DNA from: Streptomyces laurentii
Lineage (GTDB): Bacteria; Actinomycetota; Actinomycetes; Streptomycetales; Streptomycetaceae
Reading direction: 5' to 3'
DNA: 64,000 nucleotides
NCBI GenBank assembly: GCA_002355495.1
Contig: AP017424.1
Span: 2,480,001 to 2,544,000, forward strand
Each line of letters starts with the position of its first letter. The first letter of the stretch is position 1. Of this stretch, positions 1 through 10,425 are shown piece after piece. Under the pieces are notes generated by a model, which ran no database searches, was not told the DNA's origin, and saw only the letters and a list, made by a program, of their open reading frames with translations. The position numbers and the translations under genes were made by a program.

Positions 1-2742
1 CTGGTCACGGCCTTCCTCGCCGCGGCCCTGCCGTGGACGGTCGACGCGTACGAGACGGACGGACTGCGGCACGCCATCACCGACGCGCCGCCCCGGCGCA
101 CCGCGATGACCATGACCACCAGGGCGTCGAGCAGCCTCGTCCCCGAGGCGCAGGCGACCGAACTCTCCCCGGCGAAGCTGCGCCAGCGACGCGACAAGCT
201 GGTGCCACTGCTGCCGCAGCCGCTGCGCGTCGACCTCGCGGACTCGGCGTACGGGGCGCGCACCACGACCCGGCTGCCCACGCTCGACCCGTGGCTGCCC
301 ATGCCGGACGGCCTCCCGCCGGAGCTGGTCCTCGACGCTCCCTCCGCGCTGGCCGGCAACGCCCGGTACCTGTCCGGCCGCGCCCCCGGGGCGGGCAAGG
401 ACGGCGGCATGGAGGCCGCGGTCTCCGAGAACACCGCCAAGACACTGCACCTCAAGGCCGGTTCGGTCGTCCATGTGTCGGGCACCGACGGCAAGCCCAA
501 GGCGATCACCATCACCGGTGTCGTCCGGCCGGTGGGCGTCAAGCGCGCGTTCTGGTCGTTCGATCCCACCCTGCACACGCCGGTCTACTCGATGAAGGGC
601 AGCGTCGACGACCCCAAGTGGTACTGGATCGCCGCGCTGATCGTGTCGCCGGAGACCGCGCCGCAGTTCGTGAACACCCTCGGGGAGCCGGAGCAGTACT
701 GGCGGTTCGCCCCCGAGGCGGGCCATCTCACCGCGCAGGACACCGACAAGCTCGCCGCGGCCCTCGCCTCGGTCGGCGCCGGCCCCGGTCTGGTGCGGAT
801 CCGTGACGTCCTCGGCGACAACGCCGGCTTCGGCACCGACCTGGACCTGGTGGTCGGCGGCTTCCGGGGACTGCGGGACTCCATCGCCTCGGTGGTGGCG
901 GTCGCCGTGTTCGGGGTCGGCGCGGTCGCGGCCGTCGTCCTCCTCATGACGGGCGGCCTGTTCACCGCCCGCCGGCACCACGAACTGGCCCTGATGCGCT
1001 CCCGGGGCGCCTCCCTGGCAGGTATCGGCGGCCGGCTGCTCGGCGAGATGGCCGCCGTCGCCGTGCCCGCCGCGGTACTCGGCCTGGCGCTCGCGTTCGT
1101 GTTCACCGGCGCCTCGGCCGACCGGCTCGCACCGGGCTGCCTGGCGGCGCTCGCCGTCACCCTGATCGGCTGTCTCGTCGTCCCGCTGCGCGCGGTGTTC
1201 CTGCACCGCAGGCCGCAGCTGCACAGCGCGCGCGACGACCTGATCGTGGCCCGGCCGTCCCGGCGCCGTACGGTCGTCGAACTCACCTTCGTGGTCCTCG
1301 CGGTGGGCGCCGTCACCGCGCTGCGGCGCCGCGGCGTGGACGACACGGCCGGCGGCCCGGGCTCCGGCACCGACCCGAACGCGGTGGCCCCCTCCTCCGT
1401 CGACTACCTGGTCAGCGCGGCCCCGGTGCTCATCGCACTGATCGCCGCCTTCGTCCTCGTACGGCTGTATCCGCTGCCGCTGCGCTGGGCGGCCCGGCCC
1501 GCGCGCCGGCTGCGCGGCGCGATCGGTTTCCTGGCCCTCGCCCGGGCCGGCCGTTCCTCGGCCACCGGGGCGCTGCCGCTGCTGGCCCTCCTCGTGGCAC
1601 TGACCACGGCCGCGTTCGGCGGCGCCGTGCTCACCGGCGTCGACGAGGCCCGCGACCACGCGGCCTACCTGGCGACCGGCGCGGATGCCCGGGTGAGCGG
1701 CGGCACGGGCTGGGCGCCGCTGGCCGCCGGGGTGGAGAAGACGGTCCGCGACTTCCCCGGGGTACGGGAGGTGTCGCCGGTCCAGGTCGAGCTCGGGCTC
1801 GAACTGCCGGCCCGTCCGGGCGTCGACGACACCGGCATGGGTGCCCCGCTGATCGGCGTCGAGCCCGGCTCGTACGCGCGGCTCGCGGACCGGCTCGACC
1901 TCGGGGCGTTCCCCGCCGGCCTGCTGAAGGACACCGGCACCGGCGGCCCCAAGGCGGTCGGCGACAACGAGCGGGTGGTCCCCGTGATCGCCTCGCCGAA
2001 GGTCGCCGAACGGCTCGGGGACAAGCCCCTGGAGATCATGGCGGCGGCCGGCCGGTTCCATGTGAAGGTGGTCGCCGTCCGCACGGTCACCCCGGCCCTG
2101 CCCGAGAAGGAATTCCTCCTCGTCAACGCCGCCGACCTGGTCAACCAGGCGCCCACCACGCTGCTCGTCACGGGCAAGGACGGGGCGCTCGACGGCAAGG
2201 CACTGCGCGCCGCGGTCCTCGCCAAGGACAAGTCCGGCTACGTGGGGCTGGCCTCCGAGAAGCGGGCCGGCACCGTCGAGTCGCCGCTCCAGACCGGTGC
2301 CGAACGGCTCTACCTGGTCGCCATCGCCGCCGGCGCCGGCTACGCCGTCCTCGCCCTGCTGCTCTCCCTGCTCCAGGCCGCACCCGAGCGCACCACGCTG
2401 CTCGCCCGGCTGCGCACCATGGGCCTGACCCGGAGCCAGGGCCGGCTGCTGCTCGCCCTGGAGGCGCTGCCGCAGGCACTGCCGGCGGCGGTGGGCGGCG
2501 TCGTGGTCGGCTGGGCGACGATCCAGCTGCTGTCGCCCGGCGTCGACCTGGCCCGGCTCGCGCTCGACGGCGCGACCTCGGAGGCCATGGAGCTGGGCGC
2601 GACCCTGCGGGCGGACGTGTGGTCGCTCGGTCTTCCGGCGGCCGGGGTGGTCGTGCTCGCGGCCGGGGCGGCCGTGACACAGGCCTGGTGGGCGGCCCGT
2701 AAGGGCTCGATCAAGGAACTCAGGGCAGGAGACGCACGATGA
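1..2742 (+). CDS. FtsX-like ABC transporter permease (5' partial)
   Basis: The frame is open from the first base, so the start lies outside the window. The product is a membrane permease of the FtsX/MacB-like class. Hydrophobic segments flank a large extracytoplasmic region, for example around bases 880-960, 1060-1210, 1420-1470, 1570-1640, 2320-2380 and 2640-2700. The conserved permease sequence 'ARRHHELALMRSRGAS' is typical of FtsX domains and occurs once in each half of these long two-domain permeases; the second-half equivalent is 'LLARLRTMGLTRSQGRLLLALE'-like near 2400-2460. It overlaps the ATPase gene by 4 bases (ATGA), so the two are translationally coupled and probably form one exporter or lipoprotein-handling complex. 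The substrate cannot be read from sequence. Confidence 0.9.
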   Translation: MVTAFLAAALPWTVDAYETDGLRHAITDAPPRRTAMTMTTRASSSLVPEAQATELSPAKLRQRRDKLVPLLPQPLRVDLADSAYGARTTTRLPTLDPWLPMPDGLPPELVLDAPSALAGNARYLSGRAPGAGKDGGMEAAVSENTAKTLHLKAGSVVHVSGTDGKPKAITITGVVRPVGVKRAFWSFDPTLHTPVYSMKGSVDDPKWYWIAALIVSPETAPQFVNTLGEPEQYWRFAPEAGHLTAQDTDKLAAALASVGAGPGLVRIRDVLGDNAGFGTDLDLVVGGFRGLRDSIASVVAVAVFGVGAVAAVVLLMTGGLFTARRHHELALMRSRGASLAGIGGRLLGEMAAVAVPAAVLGLALAFVFTGASADRLAPGCLAALAVTLIGCLVVPLRAVFLHRRPQLHSARDDLIVARPSRRRTVVELTFVVLAVGAVTALRRRGVDDTAGGPGSGTDPNAVAPSSVDYLVSAAPVLIALIAAFVLVRLYPLPLRWAARPARRLRGAIGFLALARAGRSSATGALPLLALLVALTTAAFGGAVLTGVDEARDHAAYLATGADARVSGGTGWAPLAAGVEKTVRDFPGVREVSPVQVELGLELPARPGVDDTGMGAPLIGVEPGSYARLADRLDLGAFPAGLLKDTGTGGPKAVGDNERVVPVIASPKVAERLGDKPLEIMAAAGRFHVKVVAVRTVTPALPEKEFLLVNAADLVNQAPTTLLVTGKDGALDGKALRAAVLAKDKSGYVGLASEKRAGTVESPLQTGAERLYLVAIAAGAGYAVLALLLSLLQAAPERTTLLARLRTMGLTRSQGRLLLALEALPQALPAAVGGVVVGWATIQLLSPGVDLARLALDGATSEAMELGATLRADVWSLGLPAAGVVVLAAGAAVTQAWWAARKGSIKELRAGDAR

Positions 2743-3746
2743 CGACGACCTCGACAGCCTCGGGGGCTCCGGGAGCCTCGGACTCGAAAGCCTCGGCCGG
2801 GACCACGCTGGAGGAGCTGGAGCGGCGGGCCACCGCGCACCGCGAACGGCCCTCGTACGGCCATGACGCGCTGATCGCCTGCGACCGGCTGGTGCGCATC
2901 TTCACCACCGACGGGGTGGAGGTGCAGGCCCTCCAGGGCCTGGACCTGCTGGTGCAGAAGGGCGAGCTGATGGCCTTGGTCGGGGCGTCCGGCTCCGGCA
3001 AGTCGACCCTGATGAACATCCTGGCCGGGCTGGACATCCCGACCGCCGGCGCGGCCACCGTCGCGGGCTGCGACCTGCTCGCCATGGACGGCAAGGCGCG
3101 GCTGCGCTACCGCCGCGACGTGGTCGGCTTCGTCTGGCAGCAGACCGCGCGCAACCTGCTGCCGTATCTGACCGCCGTGCAGAACGTCGCCCTGCCCATG
3201 CAGTTGCGGGGCGGCAAGGGCGGCCGGTCCAGGGACATGGGCAAGCGGGCCGACGAGCTCCTGTCGATGCTCGGCATCGGCGACTTCCGCGACCGGCGCC
3301 CGGACCAGCTGTCCGGCGGCCAGCAGCAGCGGGTGGCCATCGCGGTCGCGCTCGCCAACGACCCGTCCGTGCTGCTGGCGGACGAGCCGACCGGTGAGCT
3401 GGACTCGGCCACCGGCGAGCAGATCTTCGCGGCGTTCCGGCGGGCGAACGAGGAGCTGGGCACGACGATCGTGATCGTCACCCACGACCAGAAGGTCGCC
3501 TCCGAGGTCCGCCGTACGGTCGCGATCCGCGACGGCCGGACCTCGTCGGAGGTGCTGCGGCGCACGGAGATCGACGCCGAGGGGCAGGAGTCGCTGGTGG
3601 CCCGGGAGTACGCGATGCTCGACCGGGCGGGCCGGCTCCAGCTGCCGGCGGAGTACACGGAGGCGCTGGAGATGCGGCACCGGGTGGCCCTGGAACTGGA
3701 GTCGGACCACATCGGGGTCTGGCCGGGCGACGACCAGGAGCGCTGA
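2739..3746 (+). CDS. ABC transporter ATP-binding protein
   Basis: This is the nucleotide-binding subunit of the exporter whose permease lies just upstream, with which it overlaps by 4 bases. Visible motifs are Walker A GASGSGKST (residues 82-90), a Q-loop near 134, the signature LSGGQ (191-195), Walker B VLLADE (211-216) and the switch His 249. The order and the DEPTGELDS context match the LolD/MacB/FtsE-like class that pairs with FtsX permeases. About 45 residues before the ABC fold are Ala/Ser/Thr-rich and look disordered. The C-terminal 80 residues extend beyond the usual fold. Confidence 0.93.
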   Translation: MTTTSTASGAPGASDSKASAGTTLEELERRATAHRERPSYGHDALIACDRLVRIFTTDGVEVQALQGLDLLVQKGELMALVGASGSGKSTLMNILAGLDIPTAGAATVAGCDLLAMDGKARLRYRRDVVGFVWQQTARNLLPYLTAVQNVALPMQLRGGKGGRSRDMGKRADELLSMLGIGDFRDRRPDQLSGGQQQRVAIAVALANDPSVLLADEPTGELDSATGEQIFAAFRRANEELGTTIVIVTHDQKVASEVRRTVAIRDGRTSSEVLRRTEIDAEGQESLVAREYAMLDRAGRLQLPAEYTEALEMRHRVALELESDHIGVWPGDDQER

Positions 3747-3764
3747 TCCCCGTAACCCTGGTGC

Positions 3765-3790
3765 GCGCCCCCGAGTCGTCTCGGGGGCGC
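3765..3790. terminator. bidirectional hairpin between convergent genes
   Basis: An 11-bp perfect GC-rich stem (3765-3775 with 3780-3790) closes a TCGT loop. It lies between the 3' ends of the ABC ATPase (plus) and the acetyltransferase (minus). There is no clear U-tract, as is common in streptomycetes. Confidence 0.6.
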
Positions 3791-3804
3791 GTCAGGGGCG
3801 CGTG

Positions 3805-4236
3805 TCAGGGGCGCAGGGCCAGCAGTCCGGCGTCGGTGGGACGGAAGCCCGCGTCCGCGTAGAAGCCGGCGAGGTACGGCTCGTAGTCCACGTGCAGCCA
3901 GTGCGCGCCGCGGACGCGGGCGGCGTCGGCGGCGGCCCGGACGAGCGCGACACCGAGCCCCCGGCGGCGCTCGTCGGGGTGGACGGTGGTGTCGAGGACG
4001 AAGGCGTGGACACCGCCGTCGCCGATCACGTTGACGTATCCGACGAGCCGGCCGGCCCGGCGGGCGGTGACGTGCAGCAGCCGGCGGGCCAGGACCGGCG
4101 CGAAGTCGGTGTCCCGGTGGCCGGGCCAGGAGGCGTGGAACAGCGTGTTCAGCTCGTCGCCGGTGAGCGCGGCGTCGACCGCGAGGACCGGCGTGGAGGC
4201 CTCAGGGGCCTCCGTACCGGAGCCTCGGTCGCTCAT
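3805..4236 (-). CDS. GNAT family N-acetyltransferase
   Basis: The 143-residue product fits a single GNAT domain, which transfers an acetyl group from acetyl-CoA to an amine. The core is visible as 'AFVLDTTVHPDERRRGLGVALVRAA', in which RRRGLG is the acetyl-CoA pyrophosphate-binding motif A, followed by 'LHVDYEPYLAGFYADAGF', the usual motif B. I chose the ATG at 4236 because it overlaps the stop of the upstream gene (ATGA). A start further upstream at 4320 would run far into that gene. The substrate is unknown. Confidence 0.85.
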   Translation of the reverse strand: MSDRGSGTEAPEASTPVLAVDAALTGDELNTLFHASWPGHRDTDFAPVLARRLLHVTARRAGRLVGYVNVIGDGGVHAFVLDTTVHPDERRRGLGVALVRAAADAARVRGAHWLHVDYEPYLAGFYADAGFRPTDAGLLALRP

Positions 4237-4910
4237 CGGGCGTCGCCCGGGGTGACGGTCAGCGCCGTCGGGACGTCGCGCAGGGCGACCGACCCGTACG
4301 GGGTGCGCAGCCGCAGCCACGGACCGGCGGCGTACAGGGCCACCGGCAGTTCCTCGTCGGGGACGGGCGGCAGGAAGCCCAGGGACTGCGCGGCGTGCGC
4401 GGCACGCAACGGCAGGCCGGTCCCGGCGAAGGTGCGGGACCAGATCTCGCGGCCGATGCGGTCGCGTTCGGCGCGGGTGCGCCGTTCCTCGGGCAGGGCC
4501 TCGTCGCGGGACCGGAACTCGGCCACCGCCGCGCCCACCGCGCCGCGCAGCTCGGCGAGGGACGGCAGTCCCCCGACCCGCTGCCAGCCGGTACGGGGCG
4601 GCAGCACCCCGGCCCAGGGCGGGCCGGTGACGGCGGCCGGCACCAGTGCCTTGCCGGCCGACTCCTCGACGCCTTCGAGGAGTTCGCCCGCGGAGACGGT
4701 CACGTCCAGGCCGACGGAGTCGGCCAGGCGCGCCGTACGGATGGCGATCACCTCGAACGACGGCGGCCGGCCGAACACGGCGACCGCGCCCCCGCCTGCC
4801 TGGAGACGGACGGCGGCGGCGCGGTCGTAGTGCAGCAGCCGGCGCAGGAAGGCGGCGAGGCCCGCCGCCTCCCTGGGGTCGGCGAAGTGCAGTGGCGCGG
4901 ACACGGTCAT
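4233..4910 (-). CDS. conserved protein of unknown function
   Basis: The product is 225 residues, mostly soluble, with no signal peptide or membrane segment. It opens with 'MTVSAPLHFADPREAAGLAAFLRRLLHYDRAAAVRLQ' and contains regular hydrophobic and acidic alternation but no catalytic motif I recognise. It is embedded between a thioesterase gene and an acetyltransferase gene with 4-base overlaps on both sides (4907-4910 and 4233-4236), so the three genes are one translationally coupled operon. The layout suggests a housekeeping actinobacterial protein, but I can give no function. Confidence 0.8.
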   Translation of the reverse strand: MTVSAPLHFADPREAAGLAAFLRRLLHYDRAAAVRLQAGGGAVAVFGRPPSFEVIAIRTARLADSVGLDVTVSAGELLEGVEESAGKALVPAAVTGPPWAGVLPPRTGWQRVGGLPSLAELRGAVGAAVAEFRSRDEALPEERRTRAERDRIGREIWSRTFAGTGLPLRAAHAAQSLGFLPPVPDEELPVALYAAGPWLRLRTPYGSVALRDVPTALTVTPGDAR

Positions 4911-5341
4911 GCGGCGGAGGCCCGGGAGGTCATCCCGTCGTCCATGTACTCCTTGAGGAACGACTTCTCCTCGTCGCTGATGCGACGCGGACGCTGCTCC
5001 TCCAGGTTGTACGGCACCACGACCGTGGACGCCCGCACGTACGTGACGTCGGGGTCCTTGATCTCGTACGCGATCGTCAGCGACGCCGCGCCGATCCTGG
5101 TGACCCAGGACTCGACGGTGACCGGCTCGTGGCGGTGCGTCAGGGGCCGTACGTAGTCGATCTCGTGCCGGGCCACGACGGACCCGCCGGAGAAGGACGG
5201 GCTCCCGTCCCCCGGCGCCAGCCGGAACATGAAGTCGATCCGGGCCTCCTCCAGATAACGGAGGAAGACCACGTTGTTGACGTGCCCGAAGGCGTCCATG
5301 TCCGACCAGCGGAGGGGACAGGAGTAGATGTGCCTCGCCAT
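4907..5341 (-). CDS. acyl-CoA thioesterase, hot-dog fold (4HBT family)
   Basis: The 144-residue protein carries the hot-dog thioesterase signature near its N-terminus: 'LRWSDMDAFGHVNNVVFLRYLEEARIDF', where the Asp before the GHVNN turn is the usual catalytic residue of 4-hydroxybenzoyl-CoA thioesterase-like enzymes. It is expected to hydrolyse a fatty or aromatic acyl-CoA in the cytoplasm. The ATG at 5341 places the motif at residue ~10, as in the family. The longer frame to 5470 would overlap ettA. It is the first gene of the three-gene minus-strand operon. Confidence 0.88.
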   Translation of the reverse strand: MARHIYSCPLRWSDMDAFGHVNNVVFLRYLEEARIDFMFRLAPGDGSPSFSGGSVVARHEIDYVRPLTHRHEPVTVESWVTRIGAASLTIAYEIKDPDVTYVRASTVVVPYNLEEQRPRRISDEEKSFLKEYMDDGMTSRASAA

Positions 5342-5355
5342 GGGAGTCGCCGGCC

Positions 5356-7020
<1,665 letters not shown>

Positions 7021-7240
7021 GAGAAACCGTCCGGCAAGGAGTGAGTGGGCAGATGGAGTCCATCTTGCCTGACCGAGGGCCGTCGGCGGAAACCACATCC
7101 GCCGGGGCCGCCTGAGCTGCGCCTTCTCCGGGTCCGGCGGGTAGCCGGCCGGACACCGTGCGTCATACGGGTGCACACGGACGGGTTACCCGTGACCCGG
7201 CTCACGCGCGCCGCGCTCCTGTCATCAGGGCCGCTTCACG

Positions 7241-7905
7241 TCATCCGGGCCGCTTCACGTCCTCGATGTCCGCGTCGGCGGAGACGCCGAACGCCGTGAT
7301 CGCCGTCGTGCCGCCCTTCACGCTGCCCGACAGGCACAGCGGGTCCTCGAAGAGGCGCAGATCGAGGACGAAGCGCGTCGTCCCGTCCGTGCGCTCCAGG
7401 CCGCGGACGCGCCCGTCGATGTAGCCGAGCTTGTTCAGCGCGGCTCCGACCCGCGCGGGCGTGGGGTCGGGGAGCGCGTCCAGCTCCTTGGTGATGCGCC
7501 GGACGTGCAGCCGGGCCTCGCACCGCTGGGCGGGGTCCAGCTCCACCGTGGACGCGGGACGCGCGGAGGGCGTGGCGGGCGCGGGCGGCCCGGGGGGACG
7601 CTCGTCGGTCGGCAGCGGCCCGCCCGGGGTCCGTGCGGGCTCCTCCCCCGGGGACGCGGGCGGCTCCGGGGGCTCCGTGGGGAAGTCCGGGTAGCACGGC
7701 TGTCCCACGGCGATCCTCATCTTCATGAACTCCACCTCGGGATCCGTCGCGGGAGGCACGGCGGCGGGCGTGGCCCGGACGCCGCCGGCCCCGCTCCCCG
7801 GCGCCGCCCCTCCCCCTTTCCGGTGTTCTCGGTTCCGCAGGCGACGAGCGTCCCCAGGGAGAGGGCGGTCGCGGCGGCCAAGACGGCGATGCGTGTGAGG
7901 GTCAT
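7241..7905 (-). pseudogene. putative lipoprotein, frame broken at a G-run
   Basis: An ATG at 7905 starts a textbook lipoprotein leader: MTLTRI, a hydrophobic stretch, then the lipobox TLVAC with Cys at residue ~23. This frame soon degenerates into Arg/Pro-rich sequence. The next frame continues sensibly as a Pro-rich linker and a soluble domain ('MRIAVGQPCYPDFP' to the stop at 7241). Adding one G in the GGGGG run near 7811-7817 joins the two into one protein of about 220 residues with 'CGTENTGKGGG' at the junction. Either the gene is mutated or one base is missing in the assembly. The domain is unknown; the product would be anchored outside the membrane. Confidence 0.7.
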
Positions 7906-8001
7906 GCGCTCAGTCTCGAAAACGCGTCCGATCCCGCGCATGAGCACGCGTACTCATCCCCACCGGCCCCGCGTACCCATGCGCGGGCACCGGGAGACGG
8001 C

Positions 8002-8040
8002 GAACGGCCCCGGTGCGCGGGATGCGCACCGGGGCCGTTC
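8002..8040 (-). terminator. strong hairpin after the LAETG surface-protein gene
   Basis: A 17-bp perfect inverted repeat (8002-8018 with 8024-8040) with a 5-nt loop lies 15 bases beyond the stop of the minus-strand surface-protein gene and before the lipoprotein leader. Confidence 0.75.
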
Positions 8041-8055
8041 ACTCAAGGGGCTGCC

Positions 8056-9477
8056 TTACTGGCCGGCCGCCTTCTTCTTGCGGAGGAAGAACATCGCCCC
8101 GCCGCCGACGACGACGAGCGCGGCGGCGATGCCGGCGATCACCGGGGTGGCGCTGGAGCCACCGGTCTCGGCGAGGTCGCCGCCACCGGTGTTGGTGCCC
8201 GGGGTGTTACCGCCGGTGGTGGTGCCACCGGGGGCCGGGGTGGTCTCGGACGGCGTCGGGCCGGGGGTGGTCTCGGACGGCGTCGGGCCGGGGGTGGCCG
8301 TCTTGCAGTCCAGGACGCCCTCGACGACCTTCTCGAAGCCGTTCGGGCCGGTGATGGTGAACTTGTACGCCTCGTCCTCGGCGACCGGGACGGTGAACGT
8401 CTCGGACTTGCCCGCGGCGACGGTGTGCTTCTCGCCCTTCAGGTCGAAGGTCCAGTCCTCGTCGCCCTTGTTGGAGGCGACGATGTCCAGGCCACCCTTG
8501 GCGCAGTTCTTCACGGCCGTGACGGAGGGCAGCGCGCCCTGCTTCGCCCAGGTCGCGGTCGCCTTGGCGGTGACGGTGGAGGTGCTGGTGCCGGCCAGGA
8601 TGAGGGTCTGGCTCTTGACCTTCTTGCTGACGAACGCGCGGCCGATCGGCACGGTGGTGTTGGCCTGGACGTTCAGCTCGGCGCTGCCGTCGGCGGTGCC
8701 GGCCGGGACACCGAAGTAGATCTTGCTCTCGCCCTTGGAGACGGAGGTGATCGCCTTGCCGTCCTTGTCGACGATCTGCACACCGGCCGGGGCACCCGGC
8801 GCGAGGGAGACCGCGGCGGTGTCGGCGTTGGTGTCGACCGTGATCGGGCCGAGACGCTCGCCCGCCTTGCCGGCGACGGAGGACGGGGACAGGCTGAGCG
8901 ACGCCTTCGGCTCGGCGAGGTTGGTCGCCTTGGCCTCCAGGTAGTCGGTCAGCTTGGCCGCCTCGGCGTTGACCGGGGTGGCGTCGACCTTGTCGGAGAA
9001 GTGCCAGATCGCGGCCTGGGTGGCGGCGGCGGCGGTCTTCGGGGTGAGCCCCTTGGCGCCGGCCTTGCGGGCCAGCTCGCCGAGGTCGTTCACCTGCGGG
9101 TAGGAGTTCTGCAGGATCCAGCGGATCTTGCCGGCGTCCGCGTTGTTGTGGAGGGACGACTGGTCCCAGCCGACCTCCTCGTAGTCCTGGCCCTTGAGGG
9201 CGCTGGTGTGGAAATCGATGCAGTAGGTCTGGATGGACCCCCCGGACTTCACGTCCATCTCGAAGAGACCGGCGGAGTACTTCCGCTCACTGCCCTTGAT
9301 GGTGACCGTGTCGAAGATCTTCAGGTCGCCGAGCGTCGCCGTGGCACCACCGATGCCCTGGTTGCCCTCGTCCGCCGCCGCCGGTCCCGCGACGGCTATC
9401 GCGCCCGCGGCGACCAGGCCCGAGACCATGGCCGCGGCGGCAAGGCGGGCAACGCCGCGCCTGCGTACAGAAAACAT
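8056..9477 (-). CDS. thioester-domain (TQXA) LAETG sortase-anchored surface protein
   Basis: The 473-residue product is exported and covalently attached to the cell wall. Residues 1-35 form a signal peptide ending AAA before Asp36. An N-terminal TQXA-type thioester domain follows: Cys86 in 'QTYCIDF' and the Gln of T153-Q154-A155-A are placed to form the internal Cys-Gln thioester used for covalent adhesion. Ig-like beta-rich repeats follow, then a Pro/Thr-rich wall-spanning stretch with two 'TPGPTPSET' repeats. LAETG at 435-439, a hydrophobic segment and a KKK tail form a class E-type sortase signal. The start at ATG 9477 has GGAGGGG upstream. It may act in surface attachment or aerial growth. 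Confidence 0.92.
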   Translation of the reverse strand: MFSVRRRGVARLAAAAMVSGLVAAGAIAVAGPAAADEGNQGIGGATATLGDLKIFDTVTIKGSERKYSAGLFEMDVKSGGSIQTYCIDFHTSALKGQDYEEVGWDQSSLHNNADAGKIRWILQNSYPQVNDLGELARKAGAKGLTPKTAAAATQAAIWHFSDKVDATPVNAEAAKLTDYLEAKATNLAEPKASLSLSPSSVAGKAGERLGPITVDTNADTAAVSLAPGAPAGVQIVDKDGKAITSVSKGESKIYFGVPAGTADGSAELNVQANTTVPIGRAFVSKKVKSQTLILAGTSTSTVTAKATATWAKQGALPSVTAVKNCAKGGLDIVASNKGDEDWTFDLKGEKHTVAAGKSETFTVPVAEDEAYKFTITGPNGFEKVVEGVLDCKTATPGPTPSETTPGPTPSETTPAPGGTTTGGNTPGTNTGGGDLAETGGSSATPVIAGIAAALVVVGGGAMFFLRKKKAAGQ

Positions 9478-9630
9478 GGAATTCCCCTCCGGACAGGCTG
9501 CTCCGCGTCGTCGAACGCGACGCGTGGGGGGAGCGCCTGCCTGCAGACTCACTGACCCACGGGAAGCAAACGCCTCATGAGTACCCAGAATCCTAGGGAG
9601 CGGGAAGCCCTGGATATCCCTCCGTGCGGT

Positions 9631-9663
9631 CTGATAACCATTCCGACTCGAAATCGTTATCAG
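9631..9663. repeat. 8-bp inverted repeat CTGATAAC/GTTATCAG
   Basis: CTGATAAC at 9631-9638 and its exact complement GTTATCAG at 9656-9663 are separated by 17 bases in an unusually AT-rich patch. It sits between ssb and the surface-protein gene (both minus strand). It could be a weak terminator hairpin for ssb or an operator for the surface protein; the sequence does not decide. Confidence 0.55.
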
Positions 9664-9723
9664 AGCCTGTGAGTTGAGGCGGATCCGCAGGTCGCGGTAT
9701 CGACAAATCCTCATAACGGAAGG

Positions 9724-10230
9724 TCAGGAGGCGGCCACCAGCGGTGGGTCGGCCGGGGTCCGCCAGGGGTCCGGCACAGGATCGGACACTCCGTCAAGAG
9801 TCTTGTCGGGTACGGCCGCGGGCCGGGGTACCCCCTTCCGCTCGTCCGGCGGAGCGGCGCCCTCGGCCCCCGTCCGGACCGCCCGGCGGAACGCCGCCGT
9901 CCCCCGGGTCAGATCGTGGCCCACCGCCGTCGCGTCCACGTCCACGAACGTCTTGCGCCGCCCGTCGTGCTCCTCCTCACGCACCCTCAACCGCCCGTGC
10001 ACCACCAAGGGTTCCCCCACCGACACCGAGGCCGCCAGGTTCACCGCCAGCGTGCGCCACGCGGACACCGTGTAGAAGCTGGTCGGACCGTCCACCCAGG
10101 CCGCCCGCTCACGGTCCCAGCGGCGGGCCGTCACCGCGAACCGGAACCGGGCCATCCCGCCCGTCACCGTGTCCCGGTACTCCACGTTCGTCGCCACGTT
10201 GCCGACCAGGGTCACCGTCGTCTCGTTCAT
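9724..10230 (-). CDS. ssb: single-stranded DNA-binding protein (SsbB-like, no acidic tip)
   Basis: The protein has 168 residues with an N-terminal OB fold: 'MNETTVTLVGNVATNVEYRDT', 'RFRFAVTARRWDRERAAWVDG', 'SFYTVSAWRTLAVNLAASVSVGEPLVVHGRLRV'. This is the classical bacterial SSB pattern that binds ssDNA as a tetramer. The C-terminal third is charged and Pro-rich but lacks the DDDIPF-type acidic tip used to recruit partners. That resembles the second streptomycete SSB, associated with chromosome segregation during sporulation rather than replication. The start ATG at 10230 gives the full first beta strand. The role is inferred from the family. Confidence 0.9.
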   Translation of the reverse strand: MNETTVTLVGNVATNVEYRDTVTGGMARFRFAVTARRWDRERAAWVDGPTSFYTVSAWRTLAVNLAASVSVGEPLVVHGRLRVREEEHDGRRKTFVDVDATAVGHDLTRGTAAFRRAVRTGAEGAAPPDERKGVPRPAAVPDKTLDGVSDPVPDPWRTPADPPLVAAS

Positions 10231-10348
10231 CTGCCGCCGTCTTCCGTCCCGTTCGGGCCCTCACGGCGAGGGCCCGCGCTCGGAACCCATACTGGCCCTC
10301 TTCCGAAAATTCCGCCCAAACCTGTGGACAGGGGGGCAGTTGTGGAAA

Positions 10349-10376
10349 ACCCCGTCACCGAAGTGGGTGACGGGGT
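10349..10376 (-). terminator. intrinsic terminator of the GTPase operon
   Basis: An 11-bp stem (10349-10359 with 10366-10376) closes a 6-nt loop. On the minus strand it is followed by TTTTCC, so it fits a rho-independent terminator for the GTPase gene ending at 10426. Confidence 0.7.
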
Positions 10377-10425
10377 CCGGGGAGAGAAGGGGACGAACGC
10401 GGTCAGAACAGACCAGGACGCGGGC

